Shown: piece by piece, positions 1 to 8,852 of the stretch | Numbering within the stretch: the stretch's first letter is position 1 | Layout: the number at the start of each line of letters is the position of its first letter | NCBI RefSeq assembly: GCF_030622045.1 | Contig: NZ_CP130886.1 | Coordinates: 1,178,001 to 1,242,000, forward strand | Direction: 5' to 3' | From: Planctellipticum variicoloris | GTDB taxonomy: Bacteria; Planctomycetota; Planctomycetia; Planctomycetales; Planctomycetaceae | DNA length: 64,000 bases | The notes under the pieces: model-generated | The model's database searches: none | Told to the model about the DNA's origin: nothing | Seen by the model: the letters and a program-made list of their open reading frames with translations, nothing else | Made by a program: the position numbers and the translations under genes

Positions 1-715
1 CCTGCCATTCCGTAATCGCCGGACAGTGAGCCGCGGCATTCAGCGTCCCCGTTCCGCCGGCGCTCACGATCTCGCAGCAGAGTCCTGCTTCGCGAAACTG
101 ATCGCGGGCCAGTTCCAGCGACTGCAGGGCGGATTGCACGCGTGGAATCTTCTCGGCGGGATCGGCGACTGGCATCAGGTGCCCCTCGTAGCCCATCACT
201 CCGACCAGCTTCAGGCCTTCCAGTCTGTCGATCGCCTGCGCCAGTTCGAGGGCGTCCCGGCCCGGCCGCACACCGGTGCGGTTCAATCCGACGTTGACGT
301 CAACAATCGCGCGGCAGACAACTCCCCGCCGTCGGCAGGCGGCCGCCAAGGGTTCGGCTTGGGCGAAGTGATCGCAAGCGACGACGGGAGTGGCGTCGCC
401 GCAGAGCCCGGCGATCCTCTCGACGCGCCCGTGACCGACCGGCATGTGCGCGAGCAGAATGTCCTGGATGCCTGCCGCGGAAAGCACTTCCGCCTCGGAC
501 ACTTTGGCAACGGTCACCCCAAACGCCCCGGCCCGGAGCATCTTCCAGGCAACCGCCGGAGTCTTCGGACACTTCTGATGCGGCCTCCAGCCCTTTCCGG
601 AATCGCGGACGATCGCCGAAACCGTCGCCAGGTTCGATTCCAGGGCAGCCAGATCGACGCACAAGGCCGGCGTATCGAGTTCGCGCAACGCGCGTCCGAT
701 GCAGGTGAGCGGCAT
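1..715 (-). CDS. PLP-dependent D-threonine aldolase/D-serine dehydratase-like protein, C-terminus outside the window
   Basis: Reading the minus strand from the ATG at 715 gives an uninterrupted 238-residue partial protein that continues past the left edge. Its N-terminus resembles the alanine-racemase-fold DSD1/D-threonine aldolase family: an opening like LDTPALCVDLAALE, then RPHQKCPKTPAVA, where the first lysine after RPH is the expected PLP Schiff-base residue, then GAFGVTVAKVSEAEVL, and later VDVNVGLNRTGVRPG. Family members cleave or dehydrate beta-hydroxy-D-amino acids in the cytoplasm using PLP, often with a metal ion. The metal-binding C-terminal domain is not visible, so aldolase and dehydratase cannot be separated. 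Codon use is ordinary for the window. Confident at family level, not for substrate. Confidence 0.82.
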   Translation of the reverse strand, partial: MPLTCIGRALRELDTPALCVDLAALESNLATVSAIVRDSGKGWRPHQKCPKTPAVAWKMLRAGAFGVTVAKVSEAEVLSAAGIQDILLAHMPVGHGRVERIAGLCGDATPVVACDHFAQAEPLAAACRRRGVVCRAIVDVNVGLNRTGVRPGRDALELAQAIDRLEGLKLVGVMGYEGHLMPVADPAEKIPRVQSALQSLELARDQFREAGLCCEIVSAGGTGTLNAAAHCPAITEWQ

Positions 716-768
716 ATTCGAATCCAAAGCAGAAGAGTGAGCCGGGTTTTCCGGTTTCGTGGAGTCCA

Positions 769-803
769 CAAAAAAGGGGATGAACGCCAATGCGTTCATC
801 CCC
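769..803 (-). terminator. Rho-independent terminator of the small lipoprotein gene
   Basis: A perfect 12-bp stem (776-787 with 792-803) with a four-base loop is followed on the minus strand by six T residues (775-770). It sits about 30 bp past the stop of the gene at 833-1090, which reads toward it. Confidence 0.85.
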
Positions 804-832
804 TGCAGTCTCTCAATTGCCGAAGGAAAAAA

Positions 833-1090
833 CTATTCCTTCTTCTCCGGCTCGGCGGGAGCGGCGGCTTCGCCTTCCTTCTTCTCGCCTTCAGGAGCAG
901 CGGCGGCTTCGCCTTCCTTCTTTTCGCCTTCGGCAGCAGCCGGCTCGCCACCCGGGGGCGTGGTCGGGTTGGCATGACCTTCGCCGGGCATTGAAGTTGT
1001 CGGCGGAGTGGCAGGCTTCGGGGCTTCGGCGGTACAGCCGACCAGAGCGGTCACGATGGCCAACGACAGTGTGCAGGCAAGCGTCTTCAT
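833..1090 (-). CDS. Small Pro/Ala/Glu/Lys-rich lipoprotein
   Basis: The 85-residue product starts at the ATG at 1090, which has AAGGA eight bases upstream; the open frame extends further but that extension has no signal sequence. MKTLACTLSLAIVTALVGC is a type II signal peptide with lipobox LVGC, so the protein should be lipid-anchored in a membrane. The mature part is low-complexity: Pro/Thr-rich, then near-tandem copies of EGEKKEGEAAAAP, ending EKKE. The DNA of this part is itself a short imprecise tandem repeat, so copy number could vary between strains. Short charged lipoproteins of this sort are common in planctomycetes; no function is known to me. A terminator follows directly, so it is probably a single-gene unit. 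Confidence 0.72.
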   Translation of the reverse strand: MKTLACTLSLAIVTALVGCTAEAPKPATPPTTSMPGEGHANPTTPPGGEPAAAEGEKKEGEAAAAPEGEKKEGEAAAPAEPEKKE

Positions 1091-1832
1091 TACGAGCAGT
1101 CCTTCAAAAAACCAGATGTCCAGCGATTCACGGCAGCGTTCCCTGCCTTTCACCCATGTTGATCCATCAGCCCGTCACTTTATTCCCGCGAATTGCCACG
1201 CGAAAGTCCCCGGCTCGCAATTCCGCTCCGCCGCCCCCGAATCGCCGCCCCGCACCTTTTCGGTCGCGACAACCGACAGACTCGCCCGCGCCGCGAGATG
1301 CCTATGATGTCGCCGGCAGAATGTGTCATCGCAGACACAGTCTGCGGTCAGGGCACCCTGGTCGGGGGGGAAGTCCTCAAGCTCCCGCGGCGTAGTCGGA
1401 TGCGGTCGTGCAGGCAACTCGGCGGCTTCTCGTCCCGGTGGGGCGCCGAAGGAGAGAAATCCGGGGCTGAGCGGCGCGGAATGGGCCGCTCAGCAAGCCC
1501 GCCCAGAATTGTAGGGCAGGCCGGCCGAGCCCGGCCGAAGTGACTTCAGTCATGGCTCGATCATTCATCAGGCACTTTGCCTCCCCTGCGGCAGGCAAGA
1601 CTGCCTCCCCGAAAGCCCGCGCCGCCGTCATCTGAATCAACGAGGAGATGGGGCGTGTGCGTTCGATCACTCTGTTCGGACGGCAGGCGATCGGTTGCCG
1701 CCCAGTCCGGCAGGCTTCAACGATCTGCCCACCACACGACGGATCCCGGCAATTCAGCAGTCCCTTCCGCAGGATTCGGCCTCTGCCGAAGCCCTGGAAA
1801 GCACCCGGACAAAAAAATCTCGGACCAGTCGG
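1091..1832. other. Intergenic stretch with no supported gene
   Basis: Several open frames cross this stretch on both strands, but they overlap each other, have arginine/proline-rich compositions typical of out-of-frame GC-rich DNA, and match no family I recognise. It separates the lipoprotein gene from the rRNA promoter. Confidence 0.5.
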
Positions 1833-1861
1833 TTGACGGTTGGGGGAGAGCCCTTTAAGAT
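1833..1861 (+). promoter_or_regulatory. Probable 16S rRNA promoter
   Basis: TTGACG at 1833-1838, a 17-bp spacer, and TAAGAT at 1856-1861 form a near-consensus sigma-70 promoter. It would start transcription near 1868, about 270 nt before the mature 16S end, a normal leader length, with a boxA-like element between. Confidence 0.6.
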
Positions 1862-1959
1862 TCGCCCACCCAACGCGGGTCAGCCAGCCGCCGCGACAAA
1901 CAGCTCGCAAACCACGGTCGTTAAACGACTTCGGAATGCGGGTGAGCGGCGAACGGTCT

Positions 1960-1975
1960 TGTTCTTTGACAATTT
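1960..1975 (+). promoter_or_regulatory. boxA-like antitermination element in the rRNA leader
   Basis: TGTTCTTTGACAATTT closely resembles the boxA of bacterial rRNA leaders (TGCTCTTTAACAATTT in E. coli), the NusB/NusE loading site that prevents Rho termination on untranslated rRNA. Its position between promoter and 16S fits. It could be misread as a -35 box because it contains TTGACA, but no good -10 follows. Confidence 0.6.
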
Positions 1976-2017
1976 GGTGGATCGGTTCTGAGTATTCAGC
2001 TGTCGTATTATGCGGTT

Positions 2018-2083
2018 GCTGGCCGTACAAACCGTCTGCAAAGACCAAATCGCAACTTTTGTTGCGACCAACGTACGGCCGGC
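2018..2083 (+). other. 16S leader stem-loop, possible processing stem
   Basis: GGCCGTAC at 2021-2028 pairs with GTACGGCC at 2073-2080, enclosing a second perfect hairpin, CGCAAC-TTTT-GTTGCG, at 2051-2066. Such leader structures commonly guide pre-rRNA folding or RNase III cutting. I found no clear partner 3' of the 16S, so the role is inferred. Confidence 0.45.
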
Positions 2084-2140
2084 AGACAAACTCAGGTTGT
2101 CATGATCGCTGCGGCTTCGGCCAAGGCGTTTCGGAAACAA

Positions 2141-3681
<1,541 letters not shown>

Positions 3682-3808
3682 AGGATTCGGCTCGACCAGC
3701 CGGGATGGACCTGTGCCCCTCACGAGGCATGGGAGAATCCATCTGACAGATAACTTTCGCCGCATAAAACGGCAGCACTCAGAACCATCCGCCATCTTGA
3801 ATAACCGC

Positions 3809-3846
3809 AGCCCCGAAGAGTTCGCTCTTCGGGGCTGTTGGTGTTT
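3809..3846. terminator. Hairpin between the 16S gene and the convergent HisA-like gene
   Basis: A perfect 12-bp stem (3809-3820 with 3825-3836) is closed by a TTCG tetraloop and followed on the plus strand by the T-rich GTTGGTGTTTCT. The U-tract is imperfect on either strand, so it may serve both the 16S unit and the convergent gene ending at 3881. Confidence 0.65.
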
Positions 3847-3880
3847 CTACAGGGCCGCGATGCGCCGAATCGCCGCGCGG

Positions 3881-4609
3881 TCAACCAGCATATGGGCCGA
3901 CGTCGGAAACCGACAACCGCCCGTCATGCAGCGCCGAAGCCACCAGAACTTCGTCAACCTGCAGTTCGCGCCAGCGTTCAAGGTCGCCCACGGATCGAAC
4001 GCCCCCTCCCGCCCACAAACTTTTGACGCGGTTGTCGACGCGACACGCGCCGACGGCTCGCTGCGTCGAGCCTCCCCGCCCCGTCCCGACATCCGCCAGG
4101 TCGAGAATCAGCAGTTGGTCGATCCCGCAGGCCAGGACTTCGGCTGCGATCTCGGCAACGGTTGCTGGCCAGTGCGGCGTCGCCAGCGGTCGCCCGTTCT
4201 GCAGATCCAGACTGAAAAGCAGTCGACTCTTCCAGGACCGTTCGACAAACCTCGCGAGGAGCTCCGGGCTTTCCAGGCTTTCCAGACCGAGAATCACGGT
4301 CTCAACCCCCACTCCAAGCAGCCGGTCGACATCCCTCGGCGTCTTCACGCCCGCATCGACCGCCAGTCGGAATCCGGCTCGCGCCAGCTCCCGCAGGTGA
4401 TTCATATTCGGACGAGCATCGAGAATCGCATCCAGATCGGCGATGTAGAAGTCGCGAAAGCCGAAATGATCCGACAGGCTCCGCGCCACGGCCAGCGGGG
4501 ACGATTCCGCGGTCAGGCCGCTGACAATCGGCCGGTACTCATCCCGGCGACCGCCGATTCCGCGAACGACAACACCCTCCAGGAGGTCCAGAACCGGACG
4601 AACTCGCAT
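3881..4609 (-). CDS. HisA/HisF-like TIM barrel protein
   Basis: 242 residues, the length of a single HisA-type (beta-alpha)8 barrel. The start PVLDLLEGVVVRGIGGRRDE corresponds to the first strand with its catalytic-type Asp; strand 5 carries a second Asp (LFSLDLQNGRPL), and GGGVRSVGDLERW near the C-terminus matches the phosphate-binding loops of strands 7 and 8. The GRRDEYRPI segment and lack of neighbouring his genes point to the HisA-related family of methanogens, methylotrophs and planctomycetes, in which some members are linked to tetrahydromethanopterin C1 metabolism, rather than true HisA. That link is from family knowledge; nothing else in this window supports it. The start at 4609 is about 100 bp from the divergent hydrolase gene. 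Confidence 0.75.
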   Translation of the reverse strand: MRVRPVLDLLEGVVVRGIGGRRDEYRPIVSGLTAESSPLAVARSLSDHFGFRDFYIADLDAILDARPNMNHLRELARAGFRLAVDAGVKTPRDVDRLLGVGVETVILGLESLESPELLARFVERSWKSRLLFSLDLQNGRPLATPHWPATVAEIAAEVLACGIDQLLILDLADVGTGRGGSTQRAVGACRVDNRVKSLWAGGGVRSVGDLERWRELQVDEVLVASALHDGRLSVSDVGPYAG

Positions 4610-4706
4610 ACGGGATCTCTAAGATTCGTCTGGTGTGGTTCTTCGGACGGGGCCAGAATGAAACTGCGAAGGTCCAAAGGGTTCAGTCTGGCGTTGAAAG
4701 GATGAC

Positions 4707-5675
4707 ATGTCGCGCACCGCACCGCCACCAACCGGCAGTCCGTGGCGCGGCTGGGTCGTGACGCTGACGCTGAAGTTCCTGACGACTTACCTCGTACTCT
4801 GCCTGATCGTTTTCGTCATTCAGCGCTCGCTGATCTATGCGCCGTCGCGAGCCCGGTCTCTGGCCGCCGTCGAAGCCCCCTTCGGCCGCGGTCGCTGCCA
4901 CGACATCCGCTGCCGGACGGCCGACGGACTGCAGCTCAATGGCTGGCTGGTGCTGCGCGAGGGACACACAGCGCACGGTCAGGAGGTGCCCAAGAGCCTC
5001 GCCGATGGCACCCCCGTCATTCTGTACTTCGGCGGCAACGGCGGCCATCGCGCGCGCAGAGCCCTCCCGGTGGAAACATTGGCGTCGGTCGGCGCGCACG
5101 TGGTGATCTTCGATCACCGCGGCTATGGTGAAAACCCCGGACAGCCCAGCGAAAAACACCTGGCAGCCGACGCCCGGTCGATCTGGGATCGACTGACGCA
5201 AAAACTCGGCGTTTCGCCGCAGCGGATCGTGATTTATGGCGAATCGCTTGGAGGAGGCGTCGCCGTCCGGCTGGCCTCGGAACTCTGTCGGGACGGCCAG
5301 CCGCCGGGCGGACTGATCCTCCAGTCGACATTCTCGTCCCTGGCCGACGCTGGCTCGGAACTCTACTGGTTCCTCCCCGTCCAATGGTTGCTCGTCGACC
5401 GCTACGAATCGGTCAAGCAGATCCCCTTTGTCTCCTGCCCGATTCTGCAGTTGCACGGGCGCAACGATCGAATCGTTCCGCTGCGACTCGGACAACAGCT
5501 GTTCGAGGCCGCTCCGCCAGAATCGACCAGCGGACAGGCAAAGCGTCAGGTCATCCTCGAACGCGCCAGCCATAACGATGTCTACGACGTCGAACGCGGC
5601 GTAGTTGCGGCTGAGCTCTCGCAGTTTCTGAAAAACTCCGTTCCTGCAGCCGCGGCCGCTCGGCCCGGCAACTGA
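4707..5675 (+). CDS. Membrane-anchored alpha/beta hydrolase
   Basis: 322 residues. One hydrophobic helix at about 17-40 (LKFLTTYLVLCLIVFVI) should anchor the protein with its catalytic domain outside the cytoplasm. The fold is BEM46/FrsA-like: ILYFGGNGGHR is the oxyanion strand region, FDHRGYGENPG the turn after strand 4, GESLGGGVAVRLA the nucleophile elbow (Ser of GxSxG), LHGRNDRIVPL supplies the acidic residue, and ERASHNDVYD the catalytic His. Such enzymes hydrolyse esters or act as serine peptidases; the substrate cannot be read from sequence. It is divergent from the HisA-like gene and convergent with the DUF1080 gene, so probably a single-gene unit. Confidence 0.85.
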   Translation: MSRTAPPPTGSPWRGWVVTLTLKFLTTYLVLCLIVFVIQRSLIYAPSRARSLAAVEAPFGRGRCHDIRCRTADGLQLNGWLVLREGHTAHGQEVPKSLADGTPVILYFGGNGGHRARRALPVETLASVGAHVVIFDHRGYGENPGQPSEKHLAADARSIWDRLTQKLGVSPQRIVIYGESLGGGVAVRLASELCRDGQPPGGLILQSTFSSLADAGSELYWFLPVQWLLVDRYESVKQIPFVSCPILQLHGRNDRIVPLRLGQQLFEAAPPESTSGQAKRQVILERASHNDVYDVERGVVAAELSQFLKNSVPAAAAARPGN

Positions 5676-5703
5676 CTCAACCGCCGTGATCGGCCGGCGC
5701 ATT

Positions 5704-6390
5704 TCACTCGAGCCGCTTCAGCTTGATGTTGCGGTACCAGCAGTCGCTGCCGTGGTCCTGCAGGCCGATGTAGCCGGCCCGCGGATGGTCTTTGTACGCC
5801 ACGTCGAACTTGTGCGCGGAACCGTCCGGCCGCTGATTCGGCTCGGTCCATTGATCGAGATCCAACTGCGAAACTTTCTCGCCGTTGACCTCCACAGCGA
5901 TCCGGTTCCGATCACACGTCACCTGCAGATGATTCCAATCTCCCGTCGGTTTCATGGCATTTTTCTGAATCGGAACAAGGTCGTAAATCGCCCCTGTATG
6001 ATGAAATCCGACGTCTTTCGAGTCGTCAATCGCGATCTCAATGCCATTGAACCCGACGTCCTTGCCAGGCCGGGGCTTCAACGGCGACGTCCGGATGAAA
6101 ACGCCGCTGTTGCACTTCGGCGTCAGCTTGAAATCGAGTGCCAGCACGAAATTCCCCACTGGCTGGCCGTAGACGAGCATGTAGTTGCACGGATGCGGAT
6201 TGAGCGCTCCGTTCTGCACGTGCGACGGCGGCAGCGGCTCTTCCCGGACCGTCATCCAGTTCCTGGTCGTCTGACCGTCGAACAGTAACTTCCACCCGTC
6301 CTTCTGTTCCAACTCGGTCAATGCGTTTTCCGCAGCCGACGCTGGGACGCATAGCAGCAGGATCGCCGTCGTCAAAATTCGTCGCAGCAT
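5704..6390 (-). CDS. Secreted DUF1080 (3-keto-disaccharide hydrolase-like) protein
   Basis: Starting at the ATG at 6390 the product is 228 residues with a cleavable signal peptide (MLRRILTTAILLLCVPASAAE); the longer reading frame adds 22 residues that would bury the signal. The mature protein is one concanavalin-like DUF1080 domain: GWKLLFDGQTTRNW at its start, SGVFIRTS, WNHLQVTCDRNRIAVEVNGE, and GYIGLQDHGSDCWYRNIKLKRL at its end. DUF1080 proteins are greatly expanded in planctomycetes and some hydrolyse 3-keto-glycosides outside the cytoplasm. No partner dehydrogenase lies nearby, so the substrate is unknown. Confidence 0.86.
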   Translation of the reverse strand: MLRRILTTAILLLCVPASAAENALTELEQKDGWKLLFDGQTTRNWMTVREEPLPPSHVQNGALNPHPCNYMLVYGQPVGNFVLALDFKLTPKCNSGVFIRTSPLKPRPGKDVGFNGIEIAIDDSKDVGFHHTGAIYDLVPIQKNAMKPTGDWNHLQVTCDRNRIAVEVNGEKVSQLDLDQWTEPNQRPDGSAHKFDVAYKDHPRAGYIGLQDHGSDCWYRNIKLKRLE

Positions 6391-6511
6391 GGCGTCGCCT
6401 CGCAAGTCACAAAGCCGCCACAAATCGACCACCATCGTTCGCAAACCGGAAAACAAGCCCGACGCAGGCCATTCGACGAGGTGCGAAGTTCAAGTGCGAC
6501 GGAGTGGAAAG

Positions 6512-6585
6512 TACGCCCGAGTGGATTCGAACCACTGACCGACGGATTAGAAATCCGTTGCTCTATCCAACTGAGCTACGGGCGC
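6512..6585 (-). tRNA. tRNA-Arg (anticodon TCT)
   Basis: Minus-strand cloverleaf of 74 nt: acceptor GCGCCCG paired with CGGGCGT, D-arm TAGCTCAGTTGGATAGAGC, anticodon loop TTTCTAA giving TCT (complement of 6549-6551), T-arm with GGTTCGAATCC, and discriminator A at 6512. CCA is not encoded. Confidence 0.95.
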
Positions 6586-6879
6586 AAAGCGTTATTTATC
6601 AGGCTGTTGCGGGGGCTCTCAAAGGTTGTCAGGGTTGCCGGGCGCTCCCGGAATTACATTCTTCCCGCAAGTCGATGGCGGACCGTTCGACCTGATCGAT
6701 TCAGCAATCAATGCACGACTTCTGACCTGCAAGAACCCCGCGCGGTTCACCTCAAAAGTATCGTCGCATTCGCCCCGCCCTGCAAGCCGGTCAAATCCCC
6801 CCTTGGCCCGGTTTAGTACGCACGCTTCGGACTGCAGAACACTTGCAATGTGGAATTCGTTATTCTGATAAATGATCAC
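6586..6879. other. Short intergenic stretch, nothing recognised
   Basis: Open frames on both strands here lack family motifs and overlap one another. No promoter or RNA is clear. Confidence 0.4.
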
Positions 6880-7137
6880 TCAATGCGAGATTTCCTGGAT
6901 ATCGGCGATGGCCTGCAGCGGCGGGCCTTCGACGGCTGCGTCAAGGAGTTTTTCAGGCGGAGGCTCTTCGGTCAGCACCTCAGTCGGCACGCATTGACCG
7001 GATGAGCCTAAATTGCAGGTCTTTCCGCGGATCTTCTTCGGCCACTGCCCGGTCGGATGCAGATACAGCGGGAAGTCGCTTCCTGATCGTCGCCACTTCC
7101 GAGTAGAATCCGTTGCCGTCCCTCTTTTGTTCACCAT
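6880..7137 (-). pseudogene. Possible integrase N-terminal fragment
   Basis: An 85-codon minus-strand frame contains GSDFPLYLHPTGQWPKKIRG followed by KTCNLG. This resembles the opening of planctomycete site-specific recombinases, where a segment like FPLxxHxTGxWxKKIRGK precedes the core-binding domain. The rest does not look like a recombinase and no catalytic domain follows, so at most a truncated relic is left, lying between two tRNA genes that are typical integration targets. It could instead be an unrelated small protein. Confidence 0.4.
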
Positions 7138-7228
7138 CGTTTCGGGGCTTCAGGCGTCGTTTCGGGTGTAGTACCCCTTTTTTGCAAACTCCCCGCGTCG
7201 CGCAAGATTTCCAACAAAACAGAGCTCC

Positions 7229-7302
7229 GGGCCCGTAGCTCAATCGGTTAGAGCAGAGGACTCATAATCCTTTGGTTGCCAGTTCGAGTCTGGCCGGGCC
7301 TA
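7229..7302 (+). tRNA. tRNA with anticodon CAT (Met or lysidine-type Ile), target of the integrated element
   Basis: 74-nt cloverleaf: acceptor GGGCCCG with CGGGCCT, D-arm TAGCTCAATCGGTTAGAGC, anticodon loop CTCATAA with CAT at 7263-7265, T-arm with AGTTCGAGTCT, discriminator A at 7302, no encoded CCA. The AGGACTCATAATCCTTTGG part resembles bacterial tRNA-Ile2, in which C34 is modified to lysidine, as much as elongator Met; an initiator is unlikely. Its last 44 bases are duplicated at 23952-23995, so the gene's 3' half is attachment-site sequence and its probable original terminator now lies 16.7 kb away. Confidence 0.93.
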
Positions 7303-7303
7303 C
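7259..7303 (+). repeat. attL, left 45-bp direct repeat
   Basis: Covers the anticodon arm to the 3' end of the CAT tRNA plus one base, identical to 23952-23996. Integration here leaves the tRNA complete at the left end. Confidence 0.9.
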
Positions 7304-7460
7304 TTACCACGAAACGACTTACGACAATTCGAGAAGCTCCACGCAACTGTCAGTCTCACCACTGTCTCACCGGTCCCCCTCCACGAGCGTGCAACCTATT
7401 CCGGCTTGCATGCGGAAGTGTTCACGGTGACAATCTGTTTGAGAATGCCCCTTGCCTTCC

Positions 7461-7480
7461 AGTTTAGTCGGAACTAAACT
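7461..7480 (+). promoter_or_regulatory. Inverted repeat, probable operator of the toxin-antitoxin cassette
   Basis: AGTTTAGT (7461-7468), four bases, then ACTAAACT (7473-7480) form a perfect 8+8 inverted repeat ending two bases before the toxin ATG. HigA-type antitoxins repress their own promoters through such repeats. Its position leaves no room for a normal ribosome site, suggesting leaderless translation or a later start. Confidence 0.6.
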
Positions 7481-7482
7481 CC

Positions 7483-7890
7483 ATGACTGGCCTGCCGACT
7501 GCCGACTGTATTGTTGCGAGCGGTCCAAGGGGCACGATTGAGTACGCGAATCTCTCAACGCGAGGGCTGGAGTTCAAGGATTGGTTCAAGGGGCAACCCT
7601 TGGCGTATCAAGCGAAGTTTGATCATTTGTTCAGACTTGCGGTGAGCCACTCTGGAATCCAGAATCCCAATCAACTGAAGAAGATGCGGGGAATGGATGA
7701 CACGTACGAGTTTCGTCGTGGGTCAGCTCGCATTTTCTGCTTTCGCCATGACTCCCGATGGTTTCTGACTCATGTCTACAAAAAAGGGCATGTGACGGGG
7801 CATCAAACGAGAGCCGCGATGCTCGCTAAAACTATCGCGGAAGAACATCTAGACGCAGAACGTCACTTGCACAGACGAGGACGGCAATGA
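7483..7890 (+). CDS. HigB/RelE-family toxin of a toxin-antitoxin-chaperone system
   Basis: 135 residues, typical of HigB toxins that cut mRNA on the ribosome. Family features are the central helix region (AYQAKFDHLFRLAVSHSG), the core strands DDTYEFRRGSARIFCFRHD and RWFLTHVYKKGHVTG with basic and aromatic residues where the catalytic surface lies, and a basic C-terminus. Toxin-first order, a four-base ATGA overlap with the antitoxin and a SecB-like third gene match the tripartite HigB-HigA-SecB arrangement known from Mycobacterium tuberculosis. No Shine-Dalgarno precedes the ATG, so the true start may be slightly downstream. A cassette of this sort near the attachment site would help retain the element. 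Confidence 0.78.
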   Translation: MTGLPTADCIVASGPRGTIEYANLSTRGLEFKDWFKGQPLAYQAKFDHLFRLAVSHSGIQNPNQLKKMRGMDDTYEFRRGSARIFCFRHDSRWFLTHVYKKGHVTGHQTRAAMLAKTIAEEHLDAERHLHRRGRQ

Positions 7891-8300
7891 GTTTGAGAAG
7901 CGAGATCTTGGCAAGCCCCGAAGGCGCGAGAATTTGGCATCAGGAAAGGACGCTATTCGAGACCGCTAATCTCATGTGCCAGATCATGAATGAGTCTGGA
8001 GTGACTCGTTCCGAACTGGCAGATCGGCTTGGAAAGTCAAAAGGACACATAACCCAGATTCTGGATGGAACGGCAAATCTAACTCTCCGAACGGTCTCGG
8101 ATGTCTTCTTCGCGCTCGGCTGTGAGTTCCACCCGAGCCAGGTGAGACTCAAAGATGATGAATCTGACGAGGTCTTTCAAACCCAGTTTCATTTTAATAT
8201 TACAGATTTTAATGCTGGGACCGAAGTCACTTCGCTCTGCCGAAACGACGAAAGAGCTGTCGTGGATATGCCTTCCGGGCTGCTGAATGTAGGCGTGTAA
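7887..8300 (+). CDS. HigA-family XRE antitoxin with a possible chaperone-addiction tail
   Basis: 137 residues. A helix-turn-helix of XRE type lies at about 35-85 (SGVTRSELADRLGKSKGHIT then QILDGTANLTLRTVSDVFFA), the DNA-binding and autorepression domain. After it comes an extra segment of about 45 residues with exposed hydrophobic and aromatic patches (FQTQFHFNITDF), longer than in two-component HigA proteins. In chaperone-dependent antitoxins the C-terminal extension is the SecB-binding addiction region; its presence together with the next gene supports that reading. Translation is coupled to the toxin by ATGA overlap, and the chaperone gene follows after three bases. Confidence 0.78.
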   Translation: MSLRSEILASPEGARIWHQERTLFETANLMCQIMNESGVTRSELADRLGKSKGHITQILDGTANLTLRTVSDVFFALGCEFHPSQVRLKDDESDEVFQTQFHFNITDFNAGTEVTSLCRNDERAVVDMPSGLLNVGV

Positions 8301-8303
8301 GCG

Positions 8304-8837
8304 ATGTCAAAAAGCCCTAAGAAGAAGCCGGCAGATGTCGCCGCCGACCCCGAAGTCAAAGAGGTATCCGCAGAATCTATTCTCAATCAGCTTGGCTTGA
8401 GTACAATTCGAATTGTCGAATCTCACAGCAAGATGAACATTCAGAATAGCGTAATTCCGTCACATTTGGGCGTTCAGATTGGTTCGCGGGTTGGTGCAAA
8501 CGAAGTCGCTAAAGTAGTTCTTGGAACGGTGGATGTAACGGTCACTGTAACAGAAAATGACAAGAGCGATCCTGATGATGCATCTAAATCGTCCATAAAA
8601 ATTCAACTGTCCGCACAGTGCGTGTTCAAAGTTGAGGAAATCCCGAAAATATCTCAACTGTCAAAGAGAGATGCTCAGGATTTCAATGGAATGGTTACAT
8701 TTATCGCGTGGCCGTACATTCGCCAACACGTCGCTGCAATTACCCTTGCAATGTCGATTCCTCCTATCACGCTCCCTATTCTCCGACGATCTCCATCAGG
8801 GAAGCTAACTGGACCGATAGGTTCCACGAGCAAGTAG
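8304..8837 (+). CDS. SecB-like chaperone of the toxin-antitoxin cassette
   Basis: 177 residues, close to the length of the mycobacterial SecB-like TAC chaperone. The middle has alternating beta-strand character (KVVLGTVDVTVTVTE, IKIQLSAQCVFKVEE), and the C-terminal part, MVTFIAWPYIRQHVAAITLA then MSIPPITLPIL, fits the SecB signature in which a FPYAR-type motif and a helix are followed by a Pro-rich hydrophobic end. In TAC systems this protein binds the antitoxin tail, protects it from proteolysis and allows toxin neutralisation. The N-terminus (SKSPKKKPAD) is low-complexity. The call rests on fold pattern and gene context, not on high identity. Confidence 0.68.
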   Translation: MSKSPKKKPADVAADPEVKEVSAESILNQLGLSTIRIVESHSKMNIQNSVIPSHLGVQIGSRVGANEVAKVVLGTVDVTVTVTENDKSDPDDASKSSIKIQLSAQCVFKVEEIPKISQLSKRDAQDFNGMVTFIAWPYIRQHVAAITLAMSIPPITLPILRRSPSGKLTGPIGSTSK

Positions 8838-8852
8838 ATCCGAAGTCCACCG

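Noticed and set aside
26-994. A 322-codon plus-strand open frame at the left end
   Set aside because: It lies opposite the PLP enzyme and the lipoprotein and crosses the terminator hairpin; the minus-strand genes have clear family motifs.
1966-1994. TTGACA at 1966-1971 as the rRNA promoter
   Set aside because: No acceptable -10 follows at 16-18 bp, and the surrounding sequence matches boxA. The TTGACG/TAAGAT pair at 1833-1861 is better.
3713-4705. A 330-codon plus-strand open frame after the 16S gene
   Set aside because: Shadow of the HisA-like gene; it crosses the hairpin and has no family pattern.
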